Shown here: piece by piece, positions 20,301 through 28,894 of the stretch | Layout: every line of letters starts with the position of its first letter | How positions within the stretch are numbered: position 1 is the first letter of the stretch | Notes under the pieces: generated by a model | The model's database searches: none | What the model was told of the DNA's origin: nothing | The model's input: only the letters and a program-made list of their open reading frames with translations | Program-made: the position numbers and the translations under genes | NCBI RefSeq assembly: GCF_007971385.1 | Contig: NZ_CP042434.1 | Coordinates: 806,001 to 870,000, forward strand | DNA from: Arachidicoccus ginsenosidivorans | GTDB taxonomy: Bacteria > Bacteroidota > Bacteroidia > Chitinophagales > Chitinophagaceae | Direction: 5' to 3' | DNA length: 64,000 nt

Positions 20301-20662
20301 TCCCGTTTATTTTGGGTACCGTAACCCACAACGACAACATCATTGAGATCAGCAGAGACAGTCGAATCCATCCGAATGGTTACATAAGACTCATCTCCGA
20401 TTTTCTGTTGTACCCTTTTATACCCTATATAGGAAACGACCAATATAGAATCGGTTGGAAAAAGCTTTATGGAAAAAGTACCGTCATATTTTGTGCTGAC
20501 ATTACTTGGTCTGCCCTTGGCACTAATGATGGCGCCAGGTAAATGTTCGCCTGTTTTGCCATCAACAACGACACCATTGACTGTTCTATCCTGCGCAAAC
20601 ACACTTGTGCAACACAAAGAGAGCAGGAAAAACAACACAAATCTCATTTTTTGTCTACCCAT
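17321..20662 (-). CDS. susC: SusC/RagA-family TonB-dependent outer-membrane transporter
   Basis: The 1113-residue protein has a signal peptide (RFVLFFLLSLCCTSVFAQ) followed by a carboxypeptidase-regulatory-like domain (about 24-105, TVNGVVVDGKTGEHLPGA). The plug domain carries the SusC signature VVVVGYGTQNKRDVTGS and SISEALRGQIPGLNVSGG. A beta-barrel follows and ends in WALGVNIGF, with the aromatic C-terminus of barrel proteins. It imports oligosaccharides with SusD using TonB energy. It is the first gene of the leftward PUL operon, with a leader of about 200 nt and the 34-bp promoter-like element at 20871-20904. Start M1 or M6 are both possible. Confidence 0.95.
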   Translation of the reverse strand: MGRQKMRFVLFFLLSLCCTSVFAQDRTVNGVVVDGKTGEHLPGAIISAKGRPSNVSTKYDGTFSIKLFPTDSILVVSYIGYKRVQQKIGDESYVTIRMDSTVSADLNDVVVVGYGTQNKRDVTGSMATVNIKQIQDMPVASISEALRGQIPGLNVSGGAQRPGELATVSIRQQFNWGKDGGNTAPLIVIDDVLQVDPQTGLPSLDRFNQLDLSEVESITVLRDASAAIYGSRASQGVIVIKTKRGQIGAPKVTYSGKFEHNDAISHSKVMNARQYGEYSNSFNKALGRSDDYQYSEQELNMMDTLDYDWLGNDWRSAGTMQHSLDISGGSDNATYFMGASYYTQGANLGSQDFKRWTYRGGADIKLTSGLHLGATIAAANTNVEKSFTKINFSDGYANGGEQNDYSVLLHMPKYIPWEYTIDGVTQYVSPPLGSNRAGNVKGNNSLSNWNYYALLNNGSKTTNKNFNYNVNFSLAYDVPFIQGLSFKLNYGLSQAATNTEQIMMPQLLYQATNIAAAGQHLFSETADKDWKATNNTANSRVTYDNTTSKNQQSNFFINYNRSFGDHNISAMVSVEKATSELEDRYQIYDNPTAGIYNGTSVSAGTLNTGNTITYKYESGSLSYLGRAAYNYKHKYLLDFVFRTDASTVFAPENYWGFFPGLSAGWVISDEDFFRDNIRWVDLLKIRTSWGLTGNNNIKAWKWLQVYTAQTDKGFGFGNNGGLYVTGATPGSTPNRDVHWDKTLQRNFGLDMEFLKSRLAVTFDQYFNSTTDMLTDMSGALNTPISVGGAFAEQNFAAVNAWGTELSITWKDQKGDFRYSIGVNTGLSNYKVKKYYDLPFAYPSESTTRKAEGNYGIVPVWGFKTWKQTSSGDGMLRTDADIDNYWNYLSQNAASSGVAGATPDFLGITDKSGLKKGMLVYQDVAGNLDADNKTIAGPNGRIEEDEDYVKLKKSNRSYGLSTNINLGWKSLSLYAQIATSWGGTRYLDYVKQGTSSSNAMWAQPIYLVDMYDEDNNPNGKYPNIAYYDDFGGTKSDFFMLPTFRMVIRTLSVGYTMPAKLVQKAKLNSVRFFLSGNNLWDLYNPYPKKFRNMYDAADVGYPTLRTWALGVNIGF

Positions 20663-21326
20663 TTTTTAAATTTTTTCAAAGCAGTGAATAAATGATTTTA
20701 TTTTTCAAGTGTAATAATGGAAATCTGATAGATTGTAACTTTTGTTGTGCGCAGGAGCCGATTTTATACCTTAATGAACCTTTAAAATCAACAAATCCTC
20801 CTTATTTACGAACATTTTCTTAACAATAATCACTTCCCGAATCGGATAATAAATAACGAATTGATAATTTATACGTCAAAGATAAATTCATATATAAAAA
20901 CATCATTATCGATTATTCACATTAATTTATACAAAATTGTCCTTTATAGGCTTTTTCTCCTATATCTGCTTATTTGGAAGAGGATTTTAAAAAAAATGAA
21001 CGTCTGTTCATTAGCAAAATATAATTAGTTCATTATCTATATTTTATAATAATAATAATTTATTAATATTATTATATAAGTAATTGATTGAGAGAATTTT
21101 TCAGAACATATCCTAAAAGAATAGCGTTTATGCCTCCATTTCTTTCAGAATTCATTAACAATCAATATAATAAACCATTAATCCCTAGGTGATCAAAAAG
21201 AGATCCTAGAACAGCAATAAAAATGAATTATCGTTCTTAGAATTCACCCCAGGAGTTTTCATGCTGGCCACTACTTTACAAAGTGGATTCCAGATTCTTT
21301 CCAGAATATTGCACTAATTTTGATTG
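20663..21326. promoter_or_regulatory. Divergent intergenic region between susC and the two-component genes
   Basis: This 664-bp, very AT-rich gap separates leftward susC from the rightward response-regulator gene. It contains the 34-bp promoter-like element for susC (20871-20904) and long A/T stretches around 21020-21080. I see no open reading frame worth calling. Both transcription units are presumably controlled from here. Confidence 0.6.
20871..20904 (-). promoter_or_regulatory. Promoter-like 34-bp element, copy 2 (upstream of susC)
   Basis: On the minus strand the element reads GATGTTTTTATATATGAATT then TATCTTTG (20884-20877), a match to the Bacteroidota -7 box TAnnTTTG. It is 29/34 identical to the element at 255-288. 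The usual -33 TTTG is missing; GATGTTTT occupies that position. The distance to the susC start codon is about 215 nt. Confidence 0.55.
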
Positions 21327-22004
21327 ATGAAGATTTTAGTCATTGAGGATGAACCGGATCTGCTCGCAGCGATAAAAACCTCCCTGGAAAAGGAAGCCTA
21401 CATTGTCGAATCGGCAGGTGATTTTGCCAGTGCATCAGAAAAACTAGGCATCTATACCTATGACTGTATATTACTCGACATCATGTTACCAGGGGGAAGC
21501 GGACTGGATTTATTAGCCTCCTTAAAAGAGGCTGATAAATCAGAAAATGTAATTATCGTTTCTGCAAAAGATTCCCTGGATGATAAAATCAACGGATTAG
21601 GGCTAGGTGCAGACGATTATCTGACCAAACCGTTTCATCTGGCAGAGCTTACTGCCAGGGTAAAAGCTGTCCTTAGGCGTAAACAACTGGGTGGTAAAAA
21701 CTCCGTTGATGTCAACAATGTATCCTTACTTGTTGAGGAGCGCCAAGTAATGGTGGATGATGTGCCCATGTCGCTTAATAGAAAAGAATTTGATTTGTTA
21801 CATTATTTTCTACTCAATAAATCCAGATTGATCACAAGGGAATCTCTTGCCGAGCATGTTTGGGGCGATAATATCGACCAGGCCGATAATTTTGATTTTA
21901 TTTATTACCAGATTAAAAATCTTAGAAAAAAACTGCAAGCAGCGGCGGCAGAGGTTGAAATTCAGGCAGTCTATGGAGTAGGGTATAAACTAATCACCCC
22001 ATGA
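21327..22004 (+). CDS. OmpR/PhoB-type response regulator
   Basis: The 225-residue protein has a receiver domain (1-115) with the acidic pair ED near residue 8, the phospho-acceptor Asp in LLDIMLPGGSG (residue 51 from this start) and Lys in LTKPFH (101). A winged-helix Trans_reg_C domain follows (about 127-225, LNRKEFDLLHYFL, VWGDN, VYGVGYKL). I start at ATG 21327, because the codon before it (21324) is TTG. The stop overlaps the start of the histidine kinase gene by 4 bp (ATGA), so the two are translationally coupled. It probably regulates transcription of neighbouring genes, possibly the divergent PUL or the PepSY gene; the target is inference. Confidence 0.92.
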   Translation: MKILVIEDEPDLLAAIKTSLEKEAYIVESAGDFASASEKLGIYTYDCILLDIMLPGGSGLDLLASLKEADKSENVIIVSAKDSLDDKINGLGLGADDYLTKPFHLAELTARVKAVLRRKQLGGKNSVDVNNVSLLVEERQVMVDDVPMSLNRKEFDLLHYFLLNKSRLITRESLAEHVWGDNIDQADNFDFIYYQIKNLRKKLQAAAAEVEIQAVYGVGYKLITP

Positions 22005-23278
22005 AATTACAGAACAAGTCCTTAAAATACTTATCTATATCCATACTGATTATTATCAGCATCTGGGCGCCTTTATTTTATTATATTATCAAAGATGAAA
22101 TCCATGACAGCCTGGATAAGGGCCTTACTAACCAGAAAATCCTGGTAATACAACAAAAACTCTTAGATACCACTACAGCAGAAATACTTGAAATACAAGG
22201 CAATTACTTTATAAAAGAAGTAGACGAGTCGAGTGCACTGGCCATGACTGATCATTTCAAGGATACCACCATTTATCCTCCCGGCAGTAAACACGCCGTT
22301 TCCATGCGAATGCTGACCACAGCTTTTCAGGCAGGTGAGCATTATTATGAATTGAAAGTCTTTTCTTCTACACTGGAAGAAGATGATTTAATCGCAGAAT
22401 TATTCTGGGCTACGATTTGGCTCTATATTGTCTTAATTGTTAGCATAATTGCCATTAATAACCTGGCTCTAAAACGGCTTTGGCACCCTTTTTATCAGCT
22501 TTTGGATCACTTTAAAGCTTTCAGCATCGAAAAAAACGAGACGCTGCCTGATGTCAAAACCCAGACAACGGAATTTTCTGAATTAAAAAAAGCAGCAGAC
22601 GAAATGACCCGGCACGCAAGAGCGGTCTTTAATAGCCAAAAACAATTCACAGAAAATGCAGCCCATGAATTGCAGACACCACTAGCGGTACTTACCAATA
22701 AACTTGAGTTGCTATTAGAAAAAGGGGAGCTGGATGACCTAACGGCTACACAGTTATCAGAATCGCTTGGCATCGTCCATCATTTAAAACAACTCAATAA
22801 ATCGCTTTTGCTGCTCAGTAAGATCGAAAACAAACAATTTATCGAAAACCAGCAGGTGGAACTGGCCCCGCTTTGTCATGAAGTTTTAAACAACCTGGAG
22901 CCCTTTGCCAGCTTCAAAGCCATTCAGATGGATCTACAGCAGCCAGCCAGTCCAACAATCCACATGAATAAAATACTGGCCCATATATTAATTTCCAATC
23001 TGATTAAAAACGCCATATTCCACAATAAAGAAGGTGGTAAGGTATTCATAGAACTTAACCAACATCAATTTAGCGTCAGTAATACGGCCCTCAATGGAGA
23101 ACTAAACGCAAGTAACCTATTTAAACGGTTTTATAAAGGAGATGCATCACATAAAAGTACCGGTCTTGGTCTTTCTATTGTAAAAGCTATTTGTGATACG
23201 TATGGGTTTGCAGTTCAATATAATTATGCGCAAGGGCGGCATCATTTTATAATTAACTTTAACAATTCAGCTATCTGA
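22001..23278 (+). CDS. Membrane sensor histidine kinase
   Basis: The 425-residue protein has two transmembrane helices (about 10-30 and 134-153) flanking a periplasmic sensor region of about 100 residues. A HisKA domain follows with the phospho-acceptor His222 in ENAAHELQTPLA. The HATPase_c domain has the N box (ISNLIKNAIFHN) and the G box (STGLGLSIVKAICDTYG). It partners the response regulator encoded just upstream. It is a classical two-component kinase, not the one-piece hybrid sensor common at Bacteroidota PULs. The signal is unknown. Confidence 0.92.
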   Translation: MKLQNKSLKYLSISILIIISIWAPLFYYIIKDEIHDSLDKGLTNQKILVIQQKLLDTTTAEILEIQGNYFIKEVDESSALAMTDHFKDTTIYPPGSKHAVSMRMLTTAFQAGEHYYELKVFSSTLEEDDLIAELFWATIWLYIVLIVSIIAINNLALKRLWHPFYQLLDHFKAFSIEKNETLPDVKTQTTEFSELKKAADEMTRHARAVFNSQKQFTENAAHELQTPLAVLTNKLELLLEKGELDDLTATQLSESLGIVHHLKQLNKSLLLLSKIENKQFIENQQVELAPLCHEVLNNLEPFASFKAIQMDLQQPASPTIHMNKILAHILISNLIKNAIFHNKEGGKVFIELNQHQFSVSNTALNGELNASNLFKRFYKGDASHKSTGLGLSIVKAICDTYGFAVQYNYAQGRHHFIINFNNSAI

Positions 23279-23316
23279 CAATCCTGTTATTCCCAATTGT
23301 TTCCAGATTCCCTTTC

Positions 23317-23324
23317 TAGCTTTG
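23317..23324 (+). promoter_or_regulatory. Candidate -7 box TAGCTTTG for the PepSY-like gene
   Basis: TAGCTTTG matches TAnnTTTG and lies 24 nt before the ATG at 23348. A TTGTTTCC at about 23297 is in the right range for a -33 element but is not exact. If used, it would let the PepSY gene be transcribed apart from the kinase gene. Confidence 0.35.
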
Positions 23325-23347
23325 CTGTATAATCAAAAACAAAAAAC

Positions 23348-23794
23348 ATGAAAAGTATTCTTTTAACTTTCGCTGTGGGATTACTATTTTCTGCAGGAAG
23401 TCTCCAGGCACAGGACATCCCAACAAGTCAGGTACCATCCGTTATTGCCAATAAATTCGCGACGCAGTTTCCCAAAGCAAAGGATATTGATTGGGAGCGC
23501 AAAGGGGAATTATACAATGTAGAATTCGAACTGGGTTGCAATATTGACCATGAGATTTGGTATGACAGTAAAGGCGTTATAGTCAGACATAAAGAGGATA
23601 TTACCAAAAGCAGTCTTCCTGCAGCTGTCACATCCAAATTGGCAAAAGATATCAAGGGTTACCGCATAGATGACCTCGAGAAAATTACGGAAGGCAGTAA
23701 AGTAACCTATAAATTGGAGCTAAAATCATTTACCAAGGACTGGGATATTGTTATTGACAGCCAAGGTAACATCTTAAAACAAATAGAAGATTAA
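23348..23794 (+). CDS. Periplasmic PepSY-like protein
   Basis: The 148-residue protein has a signal peptide ending in LQAQ (residue 22), followed by two PepSY-like repeats. Each has the pattern 'hydrophobic helix, then a W or Y strand': VIANKFATQFPKAKDIDWER...YNVEFELG, then SKLAKDIKGYRIDDLEKI...YKLELKS. Proteins of this type are periplasmic and often sit beside two-component systems, where they may inhibit proteases or modulate the sensor. It lies 69 bp after the kinase gene on the same strand. The exact role is unknown. Confidence 0.75.
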   Translation: MKSILLTFAVGLLFSAGSLQAQDIPTSQVPSVIANKFATQFPKAKDIDWERKGELYNVEFELGCNIDHEIWYDSKGVIVRHKEDITKSSLPAAVTSKLAKDIKGYRIDDLEKITEGSKVTYKLELKSFTKDWDIVIDSQGNILKQIED

Positions 23795-23837
23795 CAAAGG
23801 AAATACCCCTTTACAAACCAACATCGAAAAACAAAAA

Positions 23838-23901
23838 AATGGTCTTCTGAGTGGTGCTTACATTCAAAAATGTGAATGCAAGTACCACTCAGCGGACCAT
23901 T
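23838..23901. terminator. Long imperfect inverted repeat between convergent genes
   Basis: Two 29-nt arms (23838-23866 and 23873-23901) match at 25 positions around a 6-nt loop. A run of seven A precedes the left arm. The element sits between the rightward PepSY gene and the leftward nucleotidase gene, so a bidirectional terminator is the simplest reading. Its size and moderate GC would also fit a miniature palindromic repeat. Confidence 0.55.
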
Positions 23902-23929
23902 ATCTATTTGCAAAGAGCTTATTGCGCTA

Positions 23930-24517
23930 TTATGCATCCTTGGCATCCGCCTTCATTGGATTATCTTGTTTTTTTTCTATTTCAAACCAATCTACCACCT
24001 CGGACCAGGAGCGTACCCTGAAATGATGATGAAGCGTCGTATTATGATAGGCATGGAACATTAAAGTTTTTCCCTTAAATACATCCAGATTCTTACAATA
24101 ATCATCAATCATATAATCTGTACTGATAATGCTTTTGTCACCGCAAAGTACAATATGGCGCCAGTCAATAAAAGGAAAATGTTCCCGTAACCACTCGTAT
24201 TTCTCAAATAGCGATAAAGGGAATTCTGTCGCAGCAGAAACGACGTACACCTCATAATCTTTCATCAACTGCCTGACAGCATCAATAGCCCCAGGCATCA
24301 CTTCCAAATCCCTGAAAAATCCAGGCTGATTCAGCATATACCGGGTAGGTGCATCTTTAGGGAATGCTTCAGCTCCAGACATACCTTGAATAGTTTCCAG
24401 CGTTAGCGATGCCCCATAATACTTATTATAATATTTTACTAATTGTGGTTCTACGTTGGCTAAGACACCATCCATATCAATGGCGATTGTCTTGCGCTTA
24501 TTTTGCGTTTGATTCAT
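23930..24517 (-). CDS. HAD-type 5'(3')-deoxyribonucleotidase (NT5C family)
   Basis: The 195-residue cytosolic protein has HAD motif I IDMDGVLAN (Asp14 nucleophile, Asp16), motif II VVSAATEF, and the acidic motif MIDDY near residue 138. The length matches the NT5C family. These enzymes dephosphorylate (deoxy)nucleoside monophosphates and help balance nucleotide pools. It is a single gene ending at the long inverted repeat. A broader HAD phosphatase role cannot be excluded. Confidence 0.82.
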   Translation of the reverse strand: MNQTQNKRKTIAIDMDGVLANVEPQLVKYYNKYYGASLTLETIQGMSGAEAFPKDAPTRYMLNQPGFFRDLEVMPGAIDAVRQLMKDYEVYVVSAATEFPLSLFEKYEWLREHFPFIDWRHIVLCGDKSIISTDYMIDDYCKNLDVFKGKTLMFHAYHNTTLHHHFRVRSWSEVVDWFEIEKKQDNPMKADAKDA

Positions 24518-24686
24518 TGGGCAAAATTATTATAAAATGGATACAAATGCTGAGCTGTGCCTTGTTATCCATTTAATGGACACGTTAAAATTAACGCTAC
24601 CACGGGCAGTTCAGTAATTACTGCACCTGAACAACCCAAAATCTCTTTGACAGCCATAAATTCAAGCAAGTAACACCTGTTTTAGA

Positions 24687-25265
24687 TCAATAGGCATCCT
24701 TAACGGTTAAAGCATAAGTTTCTGCGGCACCAGTGATGCCACCACCCACTTCAACATTTTTCGTTAAAATAACCGCATTGTCAATGGAAATATGATATTT
24801 GCCTTTTGCGTCAATAGTAAGTGTAGCGGAGCCGCCATTTACTTTATTTGTCGTATATTGTACAGCGCCCGTATTTACTGCCGTTCCAATGGTGCAATTT
24901 ACTTCCATAAGCATACTCCCTTTATTAGTTACAAGATCCAGGTTATCCGTTAATGTGTATTTGCCGGCGCCCAGATAATTAGGAAATGTAAATACAAGCG
25001 CACTACCTGAAAAAGCACCATAATCACCGCCATCGCCTGAGGTAGAGACGGTAAGCGCAACAAAATCTCCAGGATCATTCCCGCCAGCATTATCATCCTG
25101 GCTGGAACCACCTCTTGCATAGGTATATGCACCAAATTTCCAGCTACTGTCACTGGTAGTATCGGTCCCATCATCCGAAACTGGGCCATCACTTTTACTA
25201 CAAGCGGCAAAAATCAGGACAAAGGAGATCATTGCTAAAGAAAGCAGCGTAAAGGTTTTTTTCAT
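24687..25265 (-). CDS. Lipoprotein of unknown function
   Basis: The 192-residue protein begins with a lipoprotein signal (MKKTFTLLSLAMISFVLIFA then ACSK, Cys22). A D/S/T-rich linker follows, then a probable all-beta domain with many alternating hydrophobic residues (ALVFTFPNYLGAGKYTL, YHISIDNAVILTKNV). I do not recognise the family. It lies 169 bp upstream of the nucleotidase gene on the same strand and seems to be its own unit. Confidence 0.65.
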   Translation of the reverse strand: MKKTFTLLSLAMISFVLIFAACSKSDGPVSDDGTDTTSDSSWKFGAYTYARGGSSQDDNAGGNDPGDFVALTVSTSGDGGDYGAFSGSALVFTFPNYLGAGKYTLTDNLDLVTNKGSMLMEVNCTIGTAVNTGAVQYTTNKVNGGSATLTIDAKGKYHISIDNAVILTKNVEVGGGITGAAETYALTVKDAY

Positions 25266-25498
25266 AGTATTTTTACATTTTACGGCTTCCTAGCAATAAC
25301 TATACCAAAAACATTAACAAAACTAACACAATCAACTCATTACAAAGAAAAACTGAATTAACGTTTAATGCATAATCAGTCGTAATACTTCCAATTATTG
25401 TAAAAAACAAACAGGGTACCTTATCACTAAAAGGCCCAAAATTAAGGCGGTCAGCTTTCAGCTTTAGCATGTCAATCAGTTTGCAGCTCGCGACCATG

Positions 25499-26708
25499 CT
25501 AATCCGCACTCAATTCTTTTATAGGGATAATTGCAAGCTCCGCCGAATTATTGTTCCATGAAGCGCGCTTGGCACCTCCACGCCCGCCAGAATTGGAATA
25601 AACAACATACAGGGCTCCTTTGTATTCCACCGCGTAAGGATAGGCAAGGCTTGCCGCTGCATTTGATTCAACCTTGTGCCCCTTATGTAAAGCCCCACGT
25701 ATAGCGTAAATTTTACTAAAGCTGTTTTCTCCTGGCTTACTGACTGCTATAGTAAGCGGACGTCGGTTGTTTTTAGCATCCGCGGTCGTTGTCCCAATCA
25801 AATAGTGCTGACCATTGGATAAAGTTCCCGCATAGGGTTTGGACGCCGCCATGGGTAAATTACTAGGCCTTAATGCACTCCAGGTTTGTCCATAATCTTT
25901 ACTTAAGGATACCCAGGCCAATGGATGCGAGTGCCCCTTAAATTTTGGCGTATTCATAGATGATCTTGATATCAATAAAACATTGGGGCCATTAATTATA
26001 ACACCGCATTCTCCCCAGACATTAACAAAAACCGGCACTTTATTTACCTGCCAATGTCTAAAATCATTTGCCTTGCAAATAGCGACCGCAGGTATCGTCG
26101 CTTTTTTGCCAAAATAAGCACCGGCCATAATCCATGATCCGTTACGCATCCGCTGTGGTTCTTGTAAGGGCCAGAAACCTTCAGCTACGTTTACCCCCTT
26201 TAAAACCCAATTACTTTTATCCGCATCCCAGTAATAAGCATTTGTGTGCATATGTTGCATAATACCCTCAAATGAGGCGTTAAAGGAAAATAGCGTATCC
26301 TGAAAATTAAGTAAAACGCCGTGACTTACGGCAATATCACCAGCGGGGTTATCAATAGTGTGTGTATCCCCCAATGCTTCCCCGTCTTACTAAACATACT
26401 TTGCGCTTCCTCACTCCCTGTATTTTCAGCACCTTTATTATGTCCAAAACTCACTACCCACTGATGTTGAAACCTGGCAATGGCCACCCCGTGCAAAAAA
26501 CGGTACTGATCCACCTGCGGTTCATATTTTTAATCTCTATAAACTTCACATGCTTTAAAACAGGAACTGCATTACTGGTGGGTATTTCACCTCCGGTCCA
26601 AAGGGGGTATAGTTGATCTACCTTTTTGGGCTGCGCATTGCCTTCACGGCCCAGTAATATCATTAACACCGCACTGGCCAATAGAAAACGTATTTTTCCT
26701 TGAATCAT
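25499..26708 (-). pseudogene. BNR/sialidase-fold exported enzyme, broken by two single-base gaps
   Basis: Three frames together give one coherent protein. The ATG at 26708 starts a signal peptide (MIQGKIRFLLASAVLMILLG). The frame changes at a T5 run (26527-26531) and again at a C5 run (26368-26372). Adding one base to each run joins FIEIKKYEPQVDQYRFLHG and GKHWGDTHTIDNPAGDIAVS without a stop. The protein then has repeated beta-propeller strands (WVSLSKDYGQTWSALR is an Asp-box-like turn, SxDxGxTW) typical of GH33-like or other BNR-fold proteins. No catalytic set can be confirmed. The gene is either a recent pseudogene or intact with sequencing gaps. Confidence 0.65.
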
Positions 26709-27182
26709 CTGTTTTATTTTTTTAGATTCAGAAAATATGGGGCACAATCTCAATTAACCGAATAAGCAAGTTAAGCATTCTTAGTTAAATAACCGCCTGC
26801 AGAACGCTTCCCCTATTTTCATAGTAGCCTCTACTTGGGGCCTTGCTTTGTCTTAATTCGCAGCCTGATAAAAGAATGTTTGCCAATAAAATTCCTTTCC
26901 ATTACAAAGGCTAAAGACAGGCACAATTCTATCGGATCGTCTTTTTATGGGCAGATGACCATAAAGCAGTCACCTCACCAAACAAGAAAGTTCAGGACAG
27001 TACAGGACAGTTATAGTTAACAATTCAATATCTTTACCAAGGTATATAACAGTTTCAGATAGCAATCTGCCCCTATTGTTATCCGACAAATGCAATGATG
27101 TGCAATGAGTAGTTGCGATTCGTTATAGCATAAACAAGAAAAGCAATCTATATTACTTAATTCCGCACTGGATTAGTTATTA
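26709..27182. other. Divergent intergenic region
   Basis: This stretch of about 470 bp lies between the leftward sialidase-like gene and the rightward GH28 gene. I see no coding frame worth calling. It holds a short tandem repeat of CAGGACAGTA/CAGGACAGTT (26993-27012) and a nearby TGCAATGA duplication (about 27091-27108). It is presumably the promoter region for both genes, but I find no clear consensus box. Confidence 0.4.
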
Positions 27183-28869
27183 ATGATAAGTCCAGTGAAC
27201 AAATTAATCTGGATGTCAATTTTATCTTTAAAAAGGGGACCATTCGTATTCAAAAGAGGCATTATCACTTTTTCTTTAATAGTGATTTGTTGGTTATCGC
27301 TTTCAGCCTGTCACTTACATAACAAACCTCTGGAGCCTCCGTCCTTGAAGGTGTGCCCGACAGCACCCAGGTCGGCGCAGCCCACCTGCCTGATTCCATT
27401 GCTATTATAAAGGCTCCCTTTAATATGCCGGATTTCAAAAGGCCTGTTTTCCCGTCACGTACAATTGATATCCGTAAAAGCGGTGCAAAACAGGGCGTTT
27501 TGGCCACTGCCATTATTCAACACTGCATTGACCAACTAAGCACGCAGGGTGGTGGCACCGTGCTTATTCCAGATGGCGACTGGTTTACTGGCAGAATCAG
27601 CCTGAAAAGCAATATTAATCTGCATTTAAGTGGTGATGCCCGTTTACATTTCAGTGGTGACGTTAAGGATTATCAACCCGCTGTATTTACCAGAAGTGAA
27701 GGTATTGAAGTGATATCACTTGGCGCCTGCATATATGCTGAAGGGCAGGACAATATAGCTATTACCGGCAAAGGCACCATATACGGTCCTAAACAAGGTG
27801 GCACAGTCAGAAGTCAGGTAATGGATTCTATTGTCATCGAGGACTTTGTTTCCTACAAAACACCGGTTAAGAACAGAGTGTATGATGGTAAAAACGGCGG
27901 TTATATATTTTTACCGATGCTTATTTCGCCTATTAACTGTACCCGTGTTTTTATTGAAGGTGTTTCATTGGAAAACACGGCTTTTTGGAATATCGTTCCC
28001 ATTTATTGTGACCACGTAATAATCCGGGGCGTCACGGTTAACTCCGTTGGCATTCCAAGAGGTGATGGCATGGATATTTCTTCTTCAAAAAATGTCTTGA
28101 TCGAATATTGTACGTTGAGTTGCGGTGATGATTGTTTCACCCTAAAAGCTGGCCGTGGTGAAGACGGCCTTAGGGTAAATATTCCAACCGATCATGTGGT
28201 GATCAGAAACTGCCTGGCCATAAAAGGTCATGGTGGAGTGACCTGTGGAAGTGAGACGGCGGCCATGATTAAAAACGTATATGTGCACAATTGTGTATTT
28301 GAAAAGACAAATGTAGGCATCCGATTTAAAACAAGGCGACCTCGTGGTGGCGGTGGTGACAGCCTTTATTATGAAAATATCCGTATGTATCAGACCGGAA
28401 AAGCATTTCAATGGGATATGCTGGGTAGCACGGTTTATGTAGGCGATCTGGCAGCGCGTTTGCCGGCAAGAGAAATAGGGCCACTTACACCCGCATTTAA
28501 AACATAACCTTCAAAAATATTCAGGTGGATAGCGCAGATTGGTTTATTAAACTCACCGCTATTCCAGAAAGTCCACTGACTAATGTCACAATGGACAATA
28601 TGCAAATACATACGCATAATTTCTTCAAGGCATCAGATGTCGATAAGTTCATTATTAAAAATGCGGCCATCTCAACCAAGGATAGCCTCATCTCACTTCT
28701 GGACACCAGACATCTGTTATTTGAAAACGTCCAGTTTAAGGTACCTGGTGACAGTCTCACAGTTGATATAAAAGGACCAAAATCGGCAGATATTCTATTC
28801 AAAAATTGTGAACCCGATCACCCAAAGGGTTGGAAGACTTCCGCTTATCCGGTGCAAGCATCAAAATAA
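27183..28869 (+). pseudogene. GH28 polygalacturonase-like lipoprotein, two frame breaks
   Basis: The start ATG at 27183 gives a long lipoprotein signal with IVICWLSLSAC as lipobox. The frame slips between 27320 and 27350 (adding one G near GG 27332-27333 restores it) and again at A4 (28499-28502), where one more A joins ...PLTPAFKNITFKNIQVDSADWF. The beta-helix part has the GH28 landmarks NTAFWNIVP, GDGMDISSSKN, CGDDCFTLKAGRG and GHGGVTCGSE; the acidic residues in DGMD and GDDC are the catalytic set. RFKTRRPRGG fits the conserved downstream basic motif. It would hydrolyse galacturonan or rhamnogalacturonan and is followed 26 bp later by a GH43-like gene. Confidence 0.8.
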
Positions 28870-28894
28870 GCCACTAGATAAAAAAACATCAATC

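Noticed and set aside
21315..21322. TAATTTTG resembling a -7 box
   Set aside because: It lies only 5 bp before the response-regulator ATG, so transcription would begin after the start codon.
25300..25509. 69-codon minus-strand frame after the sialidase-like gene
   Set aside because: Short, overlaps the end of the gene before it, and has no family signal.
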